A stretch of DNA of 64,000 nt. Source: Isoetes taiwanensis (taxonomy: Eukaryota > Streptophyta > Lycopodiopsida > Isoetales > Isoetaceae). The notes beneath the pieces are model-generated. The model was given only the letters and a program-made list of their open reading frames with translations, ran no database searches and was not told where the DNA came from. Where the stretch lies: the NCBI GenBank assembly GCA_021234155.1, contig JAJEKV010000037.1, positions 1,358,171 to 1,422,170 on the forward strand, written 5' to 3'. Position 1 is the stretch's first letter. Every line of letters begins with the position of its first letter. The translations under genes were made by a program, and so were the position numbers. Positions 11,871 through 22,349 of this stretch are shown one piece after another.

Positions 11871-13392
11871 ATCACCATATCTAACATCACATATGACACT
11901 AAGTATAGAAACATATGGAAGCCAATTCACTATTCAGAAAAGGTACCACGTTTGGTACTATATGTGACACTACATATGCTACAAACTACATTATTAACAT
12001 ATAATTGGCACCATATGACGTCACGTAACACATTTGGAGCTACATACTCTTGTGAACTGAAATTATCCACCACAACTTCGAAACTAGCAAAGACAAATTT
12101 CCTACACACAACTTACAACACACCCAAATGAAGAAGTAAGTGGTGATTGTTCAAGCTTGCTAGGCCTTCTTTGGAAAATAACAGTTCCAATATTAAATTG
12201 CATCATATAGTGGTTCCGAGGAAGAGGGTTGAAAAGTACCTATTTTTTCGAGTGATTTTCCCGAGATTCTTCTTACACTGCTTGAGGAGGCTTGAATTGT
12301 GGCCTAGTCATTTCAAGAGAGGAAGCATCATCACGTGGCATGTTGCTCTGCTTCCTCACTATTTGAAATGCTTGCATTCTTCCTCTTCGTTGGGGCGGAG
12401 AGGCTTGAGACTCTTTTTCTCTTAACTGTTGCCGAAACTCAACCCGTTTATTTCTTTTCCTTTTTGTGTGAAGGTAATCACATAGCGACCATTGTGAGGC
12501 CATGCCTCCCCGTGCACACTTCACACTGTGATTTTTTTTTAAAAGGCACATATATTCATTATACCTCTCCTTGCTCGGATTCTTCAACTTTGCATGATGA
12601 AACAAAACAATATTCTAAACAACAGAGAATCATGGGCATCCCCGAATCTAGAATGCAACCCACCTGTAAGTGGATTTTCCTAATACTTTCGGTCCCCAAA
12701 CAGACTCGATTTCTTCTTGTGTGGCGTAATGCTTTTCTTGCCTGTACATTTCCTTGTAGGTGTATCCCGTGGCATTCAAGTCCGGTATGATCAGAGCCAT
12801 TTCGTGATCGATCTTCTTGCCAGAAATCAGAAATGGTCTTGCCGGATTAAGGGAGCGTGATCAGAGTTTTTGAGGGAAAATGATCGTGTACATTGCTGAA
12901 TAAGCCTGAATAAGACTGAAAGGACAAAATTTTGAATAAGTAATCATGTGTATTTTTGAAAAAATAACTGCCTCTCCCACTACAAATTCGGTAGTTCCCA
13001 CCACACTTAGCACCCAAAAATGTGGTGCTAAAATGCACGTTTTTGTTCCACTACAACATGCTTTCACCCTATTGCATTAACCAGACTTTTGCACTGAGTT
13101 TATTTTCGGGCTAGGAAGATGCATTTTGTGTTGAAATGGAAAGGCATTCAAATATTCGATGCAAATCACCCATATTATGACAGAATGTTGGCAATATAAA
13201 AAGTAGGAAATTGCTTATTATTTCGTACCATCACAGATGACAACGAAATCTATAGATTGAAATTTTAATGCTTTACGAATAAATTACGGCAAGCAAGTTG
13301 CTACAAAACATAGATTTTCGTGGTTCAAATCGCGCGTGGCGCGATTTCATTGGCATAAATATAGCATTATAATAGAATATAAACTAAAAAAA
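11871..13392. other. no recognisable gene
   Basis: Short frames on both strands (for example 12,147-12,425 and 12,335-12,790) show no domain. A small inverted repeat TTAGCACC/GGTGCTAA lies at about 13,006-13,031. A palindrome of the GCGCC-type family lies at 13,327-13,347, just downstream of the tiny gene described next. Confidence 0.35.
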
Positions 13393-13614
13393 CTAATCCG
13401 ATTCATCGTCGACAGGCGCTCCTGAGATCCTCTCCATCATGAACAAAGCATGCTCTAGATTCCATTGAAGATGGATTACAACATCAAAAGGATCAGGATA
13501 GAAGCGGACGGAATTCATAGCAACGACAGTCAACCAGTCCTCAAGTTCTATTTCTAGCTGGCAGCACCTGCAGAGGTCCTCATGGGTCATCTTGCAGGTA
13601 ATAGAATGTGCCAT
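13393..13614 (-). CDS. tiny protein A (73 aa), member of a new small-protein family
   Basis: Complete ORF from ATG at 13,614 to TAG, with a TATA box 57 bp upstream. It shares with the tiny proteins at 27.5-28.3 and 30.6 kb a block C-x-M-T-H-E-D-L-x2-C followed six residues later by LEDWL, then a VxIHLxW strand-like segment. No signal peptide or membrane segment. It lies on the same strand about 260 bp downstream of the FCP1-like gene end. Function unknown; conservation of the pattern with otherwise divergent sequence argues that it is a real protein. Confidence 0.65.
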   Translation of the reverse strand: MAHSITCKMTHEDLCRCCQLEIELEDWLTVVAMNSVRFYPDPFDVVIHLQWNLEHALFMMERISGAPVDDESD

Positions 13615-13670
13615 AATAACAAGAAGCAGGCGGAGGCCAAAGCCGATGGTTCGGCAATTTCATGCATATC

Positions 13671-13678
13671 TATTTATA
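13671..13678 (-). promoter_or_regulatory. TATA box of tiny gene A
   Basis: Minus-strand TATAAATA, 57-64 bp before the start codon, at a position equivalent to that in the homologous tiny genes. Confidence 0.6.
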
Positions 13679-13876
13679 CACACCTGAATTATTGACGGTA
13701 TATACATACAAATTATTGCAAGTATAGCAAAACATACACATAATATAATAATACAATACGTACACAGTACCAATAATGCTGCTACAAGAACACAATATAT
13801 ATTCAAAACCTTTCGTGTAAAGTATATTTCATATTCAAAACTTTTATGGAAAGTGTATTTCCGGTATACATATATA

Positions 13877-15440
13877 TCAAAAGAGTTCCCTTTCTAGAAC
13901 GATTTTCTCAAGGTCCCTGTCAATTTCCCCTGTCCGATCAAGTTGCGGGTATAGTGTTTGTATCTCTTCTACCGTTTTCCCTGAAGCTATTTCTTGCATG
14001 ACACCAATAAAGCTTAGCAGAAAATCATCTATGGTAACCATATCAGGATGATAGGATGGTGGATTTAGTGACTGTGACTGATTGAAGCAACACTTCAAGG
14101 CGTCATCATCAACTATAATGATGCCTTCCTTCTCCTGAACGCCCAAGTCATCCATCATGACGCTCAAGCATTTCACAAATATTTTTTTACCTGTAGGATC
14201 CTTCGGGTTTTTAAATGACTTACATTTGCTCTGATCCCAAACAGATACCCAATCTCTATGTAATTCAGGAACTACTCTCAAAACTTCCTGTATATTTCTA
14301 TTCTCCATCGACGACCAAATTGCACAACGAAATAAAGTGAAAGCTTGGTCTAACATCTCCTTCAGATACGGCCGCGGATACACCCATTTCGTACGTGTCT
14401 CAAATGGTTTCTGTGCATACCATGATAACGTTTTGCAGAGCACTCCATTCAAATCGAACACCAGAATTTTGGAGAAAACCGGTTTAGGTCTGTAATAAGA
14501 AAGCACACACGTGTGAGACAAGGAAAAAGAAAATTGAAATCGCGCCTGGCACGATTTTCATTTCTGCTTGAAGAACATACCTTTCTGGTTCCTGTTCAAC
14601 TTCCGCAATGATGAGCTTACTCTCGGTTGTCTTCGGTCTGCCAGAAGTATCAACCACATCACTTAGTGTTTGAACTATGGTTGATACTTCATTACTCTTT
14701 ATGCTAACCTGACTAGAGCTTTCCGATTCCACTGTATCATCTTGGATTTTGTCTTCTTGGTTTGCGTTCTCTACATCCCCTTCCATCGGAGTTTCAAATG
14801 TGATTGGAAGTATAGGCACGATCTCGGCCGCATAGTTAGCCGGCTGGTTGTCAAAATTCATCTTTATCAGCTCCATCTGCTTTCTCATGTCCTCCCGCTC
14901 TTTAACCAGATCTGGAGGTAATTCGGCCTTAGAGGTGGAAGCTTTATTTCTTGCACTACCTATCGGACCCCTAGGTGCCACCTCTAGCACTTTCTCGAAA
15001 ATAATATCAAGGAAGTTCTTGGCTTGACTATCAGAGACCACACTTTGGCATTTCCTAGCTAGCTTCAGAGCTTCCCGACCGACATAACCTCCAACATGAA
15101 ACTCCCAACATGTTGACTCTAAAGGGCAGAAGGCTTCAATCATAAAACTCGAAAGGGCCAAAGAAAACCTGTACTTATTCAGTCTCCCCTTATGCGCCGT
15201 CAGGAGCTCATACTTGATTGGAGAATTAAGGACAGGGTCGACCCAGTTTTCTTCCTCCTCTTCCTCTTCGTCATCTATAAGGTCCATATCCACATCTGCA
15301 ATCCCTTTCCCTTTGTCTTCAGCATTGGATTCGCCATAAAAAGCATTCTTCACCAGCGGTTCATCTAGCTGATAGCACTGCCAAGCAATCTTCTCACCTT
15401 CTGGTTTTCCCTTGAGTCTTTCATATTCTTTATCATCCAT
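13877..15440 (-). CDS. C-terminal exons of ParB/methyltransferase-like gene, ending in an FCP1/NIF-like phosphatase domain
   Basis: Exon 15,440-14,581 and exon 14,489-13,877 join in frame across a GT-AG intron. The first contains an acidic run, then FHVGGYVGREALKLARKC, which resembles the FxGxG SAM-binding motif I of beta/gamma-class DNA methyltransferases, and a Lys/Glu-rich linker. The second is an FCP1/NIF-like HAD domain: VFDLNGVLC (motif DxDx(T/V), with the second Asp replaced by Asn, as in a known plant subgroup with DLNGLL), WSS at about 14,310-14,318 and VDDD at about 14,102-14,113. The altered motif makes phosphatase activity uncertain. The 15,440 Met has upstream in-frame stops, so it is either a start or an exon edge. 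The methyltransferase reading is inference; the FCP1-like reading is stronger. Confidence 0.6.
14490..14580 (-). other. 91-bp intron carrying a GCGCCWGGCGC-type palindrome
   Basis: Donor AAAG|GTATGT (14,581/14,580) and acceptor TTATTACAG|ACC (14,490/14,489). Splicing joins EPE to R-P-K-P-V in frame. The intron contains a palindrome copy at 14,538-14,558. Confidence 0.75.
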
Positions 15441-15461
15441 ACATGGAATAAATTACTACTC

Positions 15462-16090
15462 CTATATTTTGGTGTAGCCAAAATAGGTTTAGCTAAACTA
15501 CCTTCAAATTGGGGCTAGAAGTTTCTAACACTTGGCTAAACTAAATGGTTTTTCTCCATCACAGTTTCTTGCTTTTGGCTAAACTTTTACAAAATGGAAA
15601 GGCAAATATTAGCCATATCACGCTATAGTAATTTAAAAATATCCAAGCATTTTGGCAAAGACATTGAATTTATTGTAAATACATAAATTAAGACACAAAT
15701 ATACATGAACATGTTCAAAAACCTAAAAAAAAAGGGACTACATTGTTCCTTTTCCTCTAATGCTTCAACTTTGTACTTGGAACAAGAAAGAAAGTGGAAA
15801 AAAAAAAAGAAAAACCCTATTTGAAATTCCTTAAAGTTAGTATGTACATTGGTGTTGAATTTGGGGCTAATCTATCCATTTTTCCAAGCCCATTCTATCT
15901 TAGGTTTAGCTAATCGATGTCCTGATGGATATGTCTAGAGGTAAAGGTTTGGCTATTCAACCTAAAAACTCATTTGGGCGGAAAAAAAATTGGGCTAAAA
16001 TTTTCTTTTTTTGGGGCATTTTTTCCATTTACTTTAGCCATTTTTCTTGGCAAAACTGTTATAAAATAGCCATTTGGCTAACCTTAGCCG
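15462..16090. mobile_element. probable MITE, TTGGCTAA/TTAGCCAA type
   Basis: AT-rich block rich in TTTGGCTAAAC, TTTAGCC and their complements, with such words at both ends (about 15,470 and 16,075). It separates the exon ending near 16,163 from the exon starting at 15,440. No coding capacity; exact ends and target duplication not resolved. Confidence 0.4.
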
Positions 16091-16162
16091 TTATTTTATT
16101 CCATGCATCCATAATGGCTATCATAAGGACTAGCACATGTGAGATATTACTTTTGGTACTAA

Positions 16163-16688
16163 ACTCACTATCTTTGTTTTCATCTATCATTACTGCTTGC
16201 CTCATCACTTTAATGCATTCGAGATCATTTGCAGCAGCTAGTGCATATGCGTAGGACATGTCGGAGTGGCAAACTGTCACGATAGTATAATGCATCTCAG
16301 TCGTAAAACCACCGCATGTGTTGAAGAAGGTGCTGTAATCATCTTGTGTCCATCTCGTGCCACGGCTATCAAGAACAAATAGAGTGATGTCGGTTGGCCC
16401 ATCACCCACGTCTGGTATGGCACACTTGTAACCAGTGAACACCTTATAGAAAAAAGGAGACTCCTCTTCTGGCGTCTGTTTCACCAAAGCAACTTTTCTT
16501 TTTAGGTCAGACGCCACTTTCGTGTGAATCCCCTTTAGAGTTGCCACATTCTTTGCCTTTTGCTGCTTCACAAAATATTTTGACCAAAACACATATTTCT
16601 TAATGTCATCATTAAATACGTTGTACTTTTGCATTAAGCCTATCTCTGATAACATGAAGTCTCCTGTAAGCCTTTGCAGTTCTTCATT
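16163..16688 (-). CDS. exon with degenerate methyltransferase-like motif IV
   Basis: Open minus-strand frame beginning before 16,655 (EELQRLTGDFM... in frame upstream) and ending at a good donor in GATA|GTGAGT near 16,163. It contains LFVLDSRGTRW (about 16,351-16,381) followed by HYTIVTVCHSDMSYAYAL. The layout matches the DPPY motif IV strand and the next strand of N4/N6-type methyltransferases, but the catalytic DPPY is replaced by DSRG. If the assignment holds, the domain would be inactive. Inference from layout, not from a search. Confidence 0.45.
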
Positions 16689-16690
16689 AG

Positions 16691-17228
16691 GGTTTTTTTG
16701 AGATTAAAAAAGGGCCTTCCAAACATGCCAACCAAGCCAAATGAAGATAGATGAACTACCAATCAGAAATCAGAGCCTGACGGGTCCAGTCAGCAAAACT
16801 GTTATAACTAACTCACTGGATCACATTTTCTAGCATAACTGTTGATAGAAAAGTCCAAATGAGCTCTCGTTTAGTGCAATAGATAGATCTCGTTGAGATC
16901 TTTCCAACCTTAGGTGCTTTGCACATATTTTAACCACTTATGATTGTCAAAACTGAAAAAATATGGTTTTTATCATGTTTTACTATTCTACGGAGCTAAA
17001 AGATATGCAAACCACTCAAGATTGGAAAGATCTCAATGAGATCTATCTATTGCACCAAACAAGAGCTCATTTGGACTTTTCTATCAAAACTTATGCTAGA
17101 AAATGTGATCTAGTGAGTTAGTTATAACTGTTTTGCTGACTGGATTACCAGTTCTGTTTTCTGATTGGTAGTTCATATAGCTTAGTCAGCAATTCTTAGA
17201 AGGCCCTTTTATGATCTCAAAAAATCCC
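16691..17228. mobile_element. 538-bp element with about 200-bp terminal inverted repeats
   Basis: The left half is the reverse complement of the right half: GGG(T/A)TTTTTTGAGAT ends, AAAAGGGCCTTC, and a long arm from ACTACCAATCAGAAA to TTTGCAC. Flanking TA at 16,689-16,690 and 17,229-17,230 suggests a TA target duplication. It lies between two exons of the ParB/methyltransferase-like gene and may interrupt coding sequence. Confidence 0.75.
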
Positions 17229-17230
17229 TA

Positions 17231-17760
17231 ATGCGCCAACAGCCTTTTTCAGGACTTTCATATCTTTTAGCTGTTCGCAGGCATCTTCGAAAGATGTCAA
17301 GTGCTTTGCTGCAGACGTTTTCTTGTAGATAACTTCCTTTCTGATGCACCTCTCTAGGACAGAGATTAATTCTGCATCATCCAATCCTTGTGCCTTCCTC
17401 ATCTCTGTGACACCTAAATAAAAAATAGACGTATCTTGCGGAGGAAACCTGCCAGACGAATCTGGCAACTTCTTTTCCGTGTAGGCGTCCCAGAATTCGT
17501 TCCACTTTTCCCATACCTGGTCAGAAGAAAAATAATCTTGCAGGCATCCTTTGGCACCGTTTGAGCTTCTGAGCTAGCACCTAATTCATCCCCTTTTTTC
17601 TTCTTTGATCTGGTGCTCTTACTCTTGTCCTGTATTATGGTTTGGCACAGTGTCCTTTCTAGTAATTTGAATTCGGCACTCTTAGATTGCCCTTGTCTGG
17701 TCGGCATTGGTTTCCCATATTCGATCCATTGGTTCTGGCGTGCATAATCTGCTCCCACAT
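17231..17760 (-). CDS. middle exon of the ParB/methyltransferase-like gene
   Basis: The acceptor GCGGTCAG|ATGTGG (17,761/17,760) opens a frame starting DVGADYARQNQW, with a Lys/Ser-rich stretch, then VWEKWNEFWDAYTEKK and PPQDTSIFYLGVTEMRKA, ending VLKKAVGAL at the inserted element. One homopolymer-length shift (TTTTT near 17,530) breaks the frame; with it ignored the exon is open throughout. Helical, charged; no named domain recognised. Confidence 0.5.
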
Positions 17761-18053
17761 CTGACCGCAAAATATGGGCCGTTAGATATATAAAATAGAC
17801 AGGCTGTCAAAACAATAACAACATAAAATGCGCCAGGCGCGTTTTCAAGTATTTACAAGAAACACGCCTGACGCGATTTCTTCATGTGGCATACATGAAG
17901 AAATCGCTCCAGGCGCGTTTCTTGTAAATACGTGATTAACGAAAACACGCCTGGCGCGATTTGGAATGCTATAGGACACGCATTAAAAGCGACAAATCGC
18001 GCTGGCCCGGTTTTTTGAGTTCGGACTAGCTATGTGTGGGGAAAATAAAATAC
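17761..18053 (-). repeat. 293-bp intron with five GCGCCWGGCGC-type palindromes and a long hairpin
   Basis: Donor ACAAAAG|GTATTT (18,054/18,053), acceptor at 17,761; phase 1 joins in frame. Palindrome copies start near 17,829, 17,872, 17,901, 17,944 and 17,994. The segment 17,848-17,931 is a hairpin with about 39-bp arms and a 5-bp loop (GGCAT). Confidence 0.75.
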
Positions 18054-18260
18054 CTTTTGTATAGGAATGTCTTTCCCATGTCATTCGATTATACGCCGAT
18101 TTCACTAATTCTCTCGGTTGTTGTTGGGCCACTGAGGAACCAGCAATTTCTGACTGAGTATAGTCTATAGAATAACTGATTTCCAGTTTTTTGTGCTTGA
18201 CTGATCAAAACCTTCTGCACCTCCACTGAATGCTGGCCATCTATTATAAGCACGATTTAA
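18054..18260 (-). CDS. ParB-like core exon, first gene copy
   Basis: The minus strand reads IVLIIDGQHSVEVQKVL (GQHS at 18,238-18,227), which matches the nucleotide-binding/partition motif of ParB/sulfiredoxin-fold domains (consensus I-x-G-x-H-R/S-x3-A). After one shift at a CAG site it continues QPRELVKSAYNRMTWERHSYTK to the donor at 18,054. A G-N-H-S version occurs in the second copy at 21.09 kb. An alternative acceptor TATTCTATAG lies at 18,165. The 5' exons of this copy were not found. Confidence 0.5.
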
Positions 18261-18761
18261 TTAATTAGAGAATTTCGGAATTCTCGTTTAGCATGAAATA
18301 GGTTCTTGATTGTCTATAAAACACCGTGAATGGTTGCGGTGAGTAAAAGTTGGCGTTTTTTCCATTTGTTTATTGGTCACAACCAGCGATGTATCCGACT
18401 TTGACATATATAAGGCTATCCCAAGCTCCTCTGTGAGTAAAGCGGGTCCACAAGAAAGAGTGAAAATACTCGCCCGGGGATCGCCACGGCGAAGATTTGA
18501 AGCTGCCTAGCTGACCCATGGATGTAATATCACAAGTCCCTTAAGCTCTACACATGTATAAAAAGGAATGAAATTGATAATGAGGATCGCGGCGGCGGAC
18601 ATTTTGAGCTGTTAAGGTACCCACATTCTGCCAATAATTATAAGAAAGTGCTAGCAAATTTCGTGTCAAAGAAAGTTTCGTGTCAAGGAGACTTCAAAGC
18701 ATTGTAATTTATATTCCTCAAACATTTCAATGTACATTACTTTGCCATAGGGGCAGAAATT
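18261..18761. other. intergenic; no gene seen
   Basis: AT-rich with two isolated GATCGC-type words (about 18,479 and 18,585). A minus-strand gene ends at 18,762. Confidence 0.35.
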
Positions 18762-19830
18762 AGTCCATCACGGGTTTCGATCTTGACTTCGGTACAACAC
18801 CTATCTCAGCAGCTATCCTATCTATATGTTCCTGGCCCCTTTGTAGAAGATCTGCTGTGTCCATCTCAGTGTAGCCTGTTACATCTGGGATTTCTACAGA
18901 CATGGCCTGTGCAAGGACTTGGACATGTGGATCCGGTCCTTCAGTCCAAGTATCGATGTCGTGCCCTTCGATAGATCGCGCCCTCTGCTTTCAGCCTAGG
19001 CGATATCGGTGCATGGAAGAGTTTGGTTTTTTTTTTAAATCGGTGGAACCTCATGCTCTTGTGTACACGATGGCTCACCCTCTTGAACCGCGGGGGTCCA
19101 CGACCATGCCTACGTTATTCGAAACTTCGACCGCTTTGTCAAAGAAAGGCATGTAGGCATCAAATTTTTTTGTTTAAAGCCCCAATTTTTTGAAACCACG
19201 GGCTCTAAGCGCCAATAATACCTTTTGTTAGCCTCCGAAGTCTTTTTCGTTTCACGCATTCTTTCCTCATAGCTTTTCTCATCCATTTGATCCAAGATTG
19301 TATCAATATTAGATATATCTGTTCTCCGGGTAATGTTCAAATTGATCGTGTTAGGATCATTCCACGAGGCTCGCCTTATCCTCTTCAAGCTGTCCCCCCC
19401 GGTATACGGCCCACAAGTTTTTCGAGCTTATCCGGGGAAAGCCCTCGAAAATCGGCATACTTTACCACGGCTTTCAAAAGCAATACTTTTCTTTTCCCTG
19501 CATTAAAGGCGACCGGAGGCGATTACCTTTGAGAAGAAATCAAGAACACAACCATCCTTGGGCACAAGCTTGTCAACTAGGTAGTAAGCATATGATGTTT
19601 TCAACTAGCACTTCACGCGTGGTCACCTTCCATTCCGACAAACTTGTACAGGGTTTACCCAGTGAAATAAGTCTGCCATTTTTTCTTCATTTTCTCATCG
19701 ATATCTTAGTCACCAGCGGGGGCATTGGTGGCAAAGGCGTGTTCTTTGGTCGCGGTGCTCACATTGTCAAAACGAAGCTCCAGCTCGGCATTATCGCGTT
19801 GACCACGGGTAAACTACGTTAATGCACATA
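18762..19830 (-). pseudogene. C-terminal, methyltransferase-like part of second ParB/methyltransferase-like copy
   Basis: Coding character continues on the minus strand through frame breaks. Near 19,560 it reads LVDKLVPKDGCVLDFFS, which fits the C-terminal motif I strand of N4/N6 DNA methyltransferases (VLDxFxGxG); then KYADFRGLSPDKLEKLVG, ILDQMDEKSYEERMRETKK (about 19,300), VGMVVDPRGSRG (about 19,110) and a clean 65-codon end (DIDTWTEGPDPHVQVLAQ... to KPVMD and TAA at 18,762). Unlike the first copy there is no FCP1-like domain. The breaks could be decay or sequence error. Confidence 0.45.
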
Positions 19831-20743
19831 TGGGTGATGTAATCGCGATATTCCTTCACCCTTTTCTTGTTCACCCATCATCGGCTCGTCATGCGTGCCT
19901 CTGAGAGATATGGGACCGCCTTGAATACGTTTACGGTACGTACAAGCAATGCTGCAAGTTCACGGACCGCGACGGAATCACAAGGTGATAAATGTTAGCG
20001 ATTGTCATCTTTGGATATTAGGTGTGAAGAGTTCCATGTATTTTTGCACGTCCATAATGCGGACAATCCTCTAATGTCTATGAACACCATAGTTGCGTTC
20101 TCGAATCTGGAGTGGAGGTAGGAATCCCTTCCTTTGTTACAGCATGTACAACATTTTTCTTCTCCTTGATCTTGATAGCCTCTTCAGGTTTCAAAATCGA
20201 TCTAATGGGTTCTAGAAATGCAACGGGCAAATTACCCACAACATGTTCCTTATTATAATTGGCTTTCACGTACTCTGTATCCGAATCAGATATATCCAGA
20301 ATCCGCTGTTCCGTGAAAGCCGGAAATTCAGAAACCAACTCTTCCCAAAAAGTGTATTCCTTCTGAAGCAGCGTGGACGCGTATGACAAAATCTCTTTCC
20401 GCATGAAGCTCGGGCTTCTAATATCAATGGCTGGGCGGCAATTAAACTGCCATGATATCCTTTTTGCACCTTAATGTATGTCTTTCCTTCCAAAATCTCA
20501 TCGAAAGTGAAAACCTCTGCATTAGACATGCCTCGAAGGTATCTTAACCGGGTTTTGTTGAAGAAGTCCTTCCGAGGGCTTATCGGGGAAAATCTCCATG
20601 CTTTCGTCCGCGGATCTTTTTGTTGACCCATCGTTGGCCACTTCCATTAACTTTCTGAACACCCGCTCCTCCATAAAAATAAATTGCTTCTCGTCCTTTA
20701 GCTCCTTCACCTTCAACGTTGTGGTAGCTATCTCGTGGAAGTC
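19831..20743 (-). pseudogene. middle region of second ParB/methyltransferase-like copy
   Basis: From the acceptor TTTTGTAG at 20,744 the frame reads DFHEIATTTLKVKELKDEKQ, then VFRKLMEVANDG; after a shift near 20,580, LRYLRGMSNAEVFTFDEILEG; after another near 20,410, MRKEILSYASTLLQKEYTFW to about 20,078. Further coding-like pieces (VRELAALLVRTVNVFKAVPYL) run to 19,830. Two of the shifts lie at or near CNG runs, as expected if they are consensus errors. Confidence 0.45.
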
Positions 20744-20806
20744 CTACAAAACAAATGGTCGGGAAATGTGCGGCGCGATGTCTTTGAGCTAAGATAATAA
20801 AAATAC
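20744..20806 (-). other. 63-bp intron
   Basis: Donor ATGGAAG|GTATTT at 20,807/20,806, acceptor CCATTTGTTTTGTAG at 20,744. Typical short plant intron. The phase does not connect the best flanking frames without one indel. Confidence 0.5.
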
Positions 20807-21222
20807 CTTCCATCTTTGAGGTGGTGGCGGTACCAATGGGACCTTGAGGAGGACAACCATATACTTTATGTTGATGCCGTAGCTGTTGAAGCTTCTCTAA
20901 CAATGGCTCTCTATATACAGTGTTAGCGATGACTTCATTGCACTGAATGCTCAACTCAATATATTCTCTATCTGTCAAGTTTCCATTAAGCACTCTTGTT
21001 CTTCTCCTCGCGTAGGCTTTAGCAAACTCCATCTGCTGTTCCCGTTCTCCAACAAGACAGCATAGCAGTTGAGCTGCACATATACTGTGGTTACCAGATA
21101 TTATCCAAAATTTCTTGCCCTTCAAGTCAGCCTCTGTACTCCATGTGATCTTTTTCCTGAAATAATGTGCACTTGTAAGTTAGGCAGCCACAAACCAGAA
21201 ATCATGAACAATAACAATCACC
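20807..21222 (-). CDS. ParB-like core of second copy, split by a 65-bp intron
   Basis: The exon ending at 21,222 (ADVVPFDPIT, donor ACCAG|GTGATT) joins the exon 21,156-20,807 (acceptor TTATTTCAG) to read PITRKKITWSTEADLKG followed by FWIISGNHSICAAQLL (GNHS at 21,095-21,084) and RRTRVLNGNLTDREYIELSIQCN. A short beta segment before and an I-x-G-N-H-S loop after the intron is the ParB-like arrangement, and the R/K-rich helix fits too. The join is exactly in frame, which supports the intron. Confidence 0.6.
21157..21221 (-). other. 65-bp intron inside the ParB-like domain
   Basis: GT-AG, phase 2, donor at 21,222/21,221, acceptor at 21,157/21,156. Splicing restores the ParB-like motif continuity. 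Confidence 0.7.
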
Positions 21223-21768
21223 TGGTAATGGGGTCGAAGGGGACAACATCGGCCGGTGTGAGCACCTCCGTAGGATACGTCTTGAAACTCTTCACGAGAG
21301 TCCGCTTGCGTGGTCGTTTGAGCGCGTTCGATCGTGAGGTTAGCGAGGAGCTGGTTATGTCGAATATTGAAACCTTCATAAACCCGGTTCACACCAAGCG
21401 GGTAGAACCGTTTGAATTGTTCAAGCTTACGTGCGGTTTGTTACGCCAATTTTGCGTTCTTCTTGAGTTGAATTTAAGGTCCGTCGGCAGTTCGAAGCAA
21501 TAGGAAATGCTAGCCTCTTGGGCGATCACGGCACCCGGCGGAAGAAGGGGTGTTGGAAGAAGAAGGTTCTGCGCTATCTGAAGTATTGAGTTTGCGGAGG
21601 TTGATTCTGAACTTTGGGATGGTAGAATCTTTAGACCGCGATGGGGGGAGCACAAATAGCCGAGGTTGGCGGGATCTATAATAGCGAGATGGTTGGGCGG
21701 TGGAAACGGGCTCCACGGAGAGAGGGCTCACGGGGTTCGGTGGGCGCCTCCGCTATAGATCACGGGCT
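21223..21768 (-). pseudogene. N-terminal part of second copy, frame-broken
   Basis: Contains RKLEQFKRFYPLGVN (about 21,440), matching LKKYADKYPLGLN in the piece at 53.8-54.8 kb, then after a shift LTSRSNAL and KSFKTYPTEVLTPADVVPFD, matching ENPGQVPMPVDVVPFD there. This cross-match is the main evidence that the 21-kb and 54-kb loci are paralogues. Confidence 0.5.
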
Positions 21769-22349
21769 TCACATGTTTTTTCTTCGCTGAGCCCTTAACC
21801 GGTTAAATGTCCATTCTGAGAGGCATCTTCTCATCTCGTTTAGCTTTTCGATTGCAATGCTAGGTGGTTTCTTATCGCACGCAAACCTTTTACGCATGTC
21901 GAGAAGCCGGACAATATATCCCTATTGCCCGTTATTCCGGGCGAGTAGAGATTCATAGGGCTGCGGTACCCGGCCGTATCCTTTCGCCTTTGGTGAACAT
22001 TCTTTCGATTCTTGGCTTGTTTAACTTGCTAGCTGTCATGGCGAGGGATCATAGTTTGTCCATTTAAGGACATACTCAATGAACTGCAAATTACGTGTGT
22101 CCTCCTCTGGCGCATATAATAGCGTCTTGGACATTGTTTTTGTTCCTTCCCACATAGCGATTGCAATTCCTATCTGGCGTATGTCATCGGCTTTCTTGCC
22201 AGGTCACGAGGAACAAGCGAGAGGTCTTTCTGGCGGTGCGCCTTTCGTGCGTGGAATTGCACGTGCAATTTCAATGCACCACTTTCTTTCATTTGAAGGT
22301 GTGATGATCTTATTGGGCTCAACGTCTAGGCCGCGATACAAATCCAGAG
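21769..22349 (-). pseudogene. large 5' exon with four transition-type stops
   Basis: Acceptor CTTACTTGCAG (22,350) opens a 193-codon frame without indels to TGA at 21,769-21,771. It reads LDLYRGLDVEPNKI, KWCIEIARAIPRTKG, NLQFIEYVLKWTNYD, RLLDMRKRFACDKK. Four internal stops (two TGA, one TAA, one TAG) are each one C-to-T or G-to-A change from a sense codon, the signature of methylcytosine deamination. Domain not recognised. Confidence 0.45.

Noticed and set aside
11390-12131. Open frames of up to 191 codons in the CACCACATG array
   Set aside because: Repeat translation (His/Trp/Met-rich on both strands); no domain.
12147-12790. Plus-strand frames of 92 and 151 codons
   Set aside because: Cys/Phe/Leu-rich, overlapping an antisense frame of similar length, no recognisable domain or splice context.
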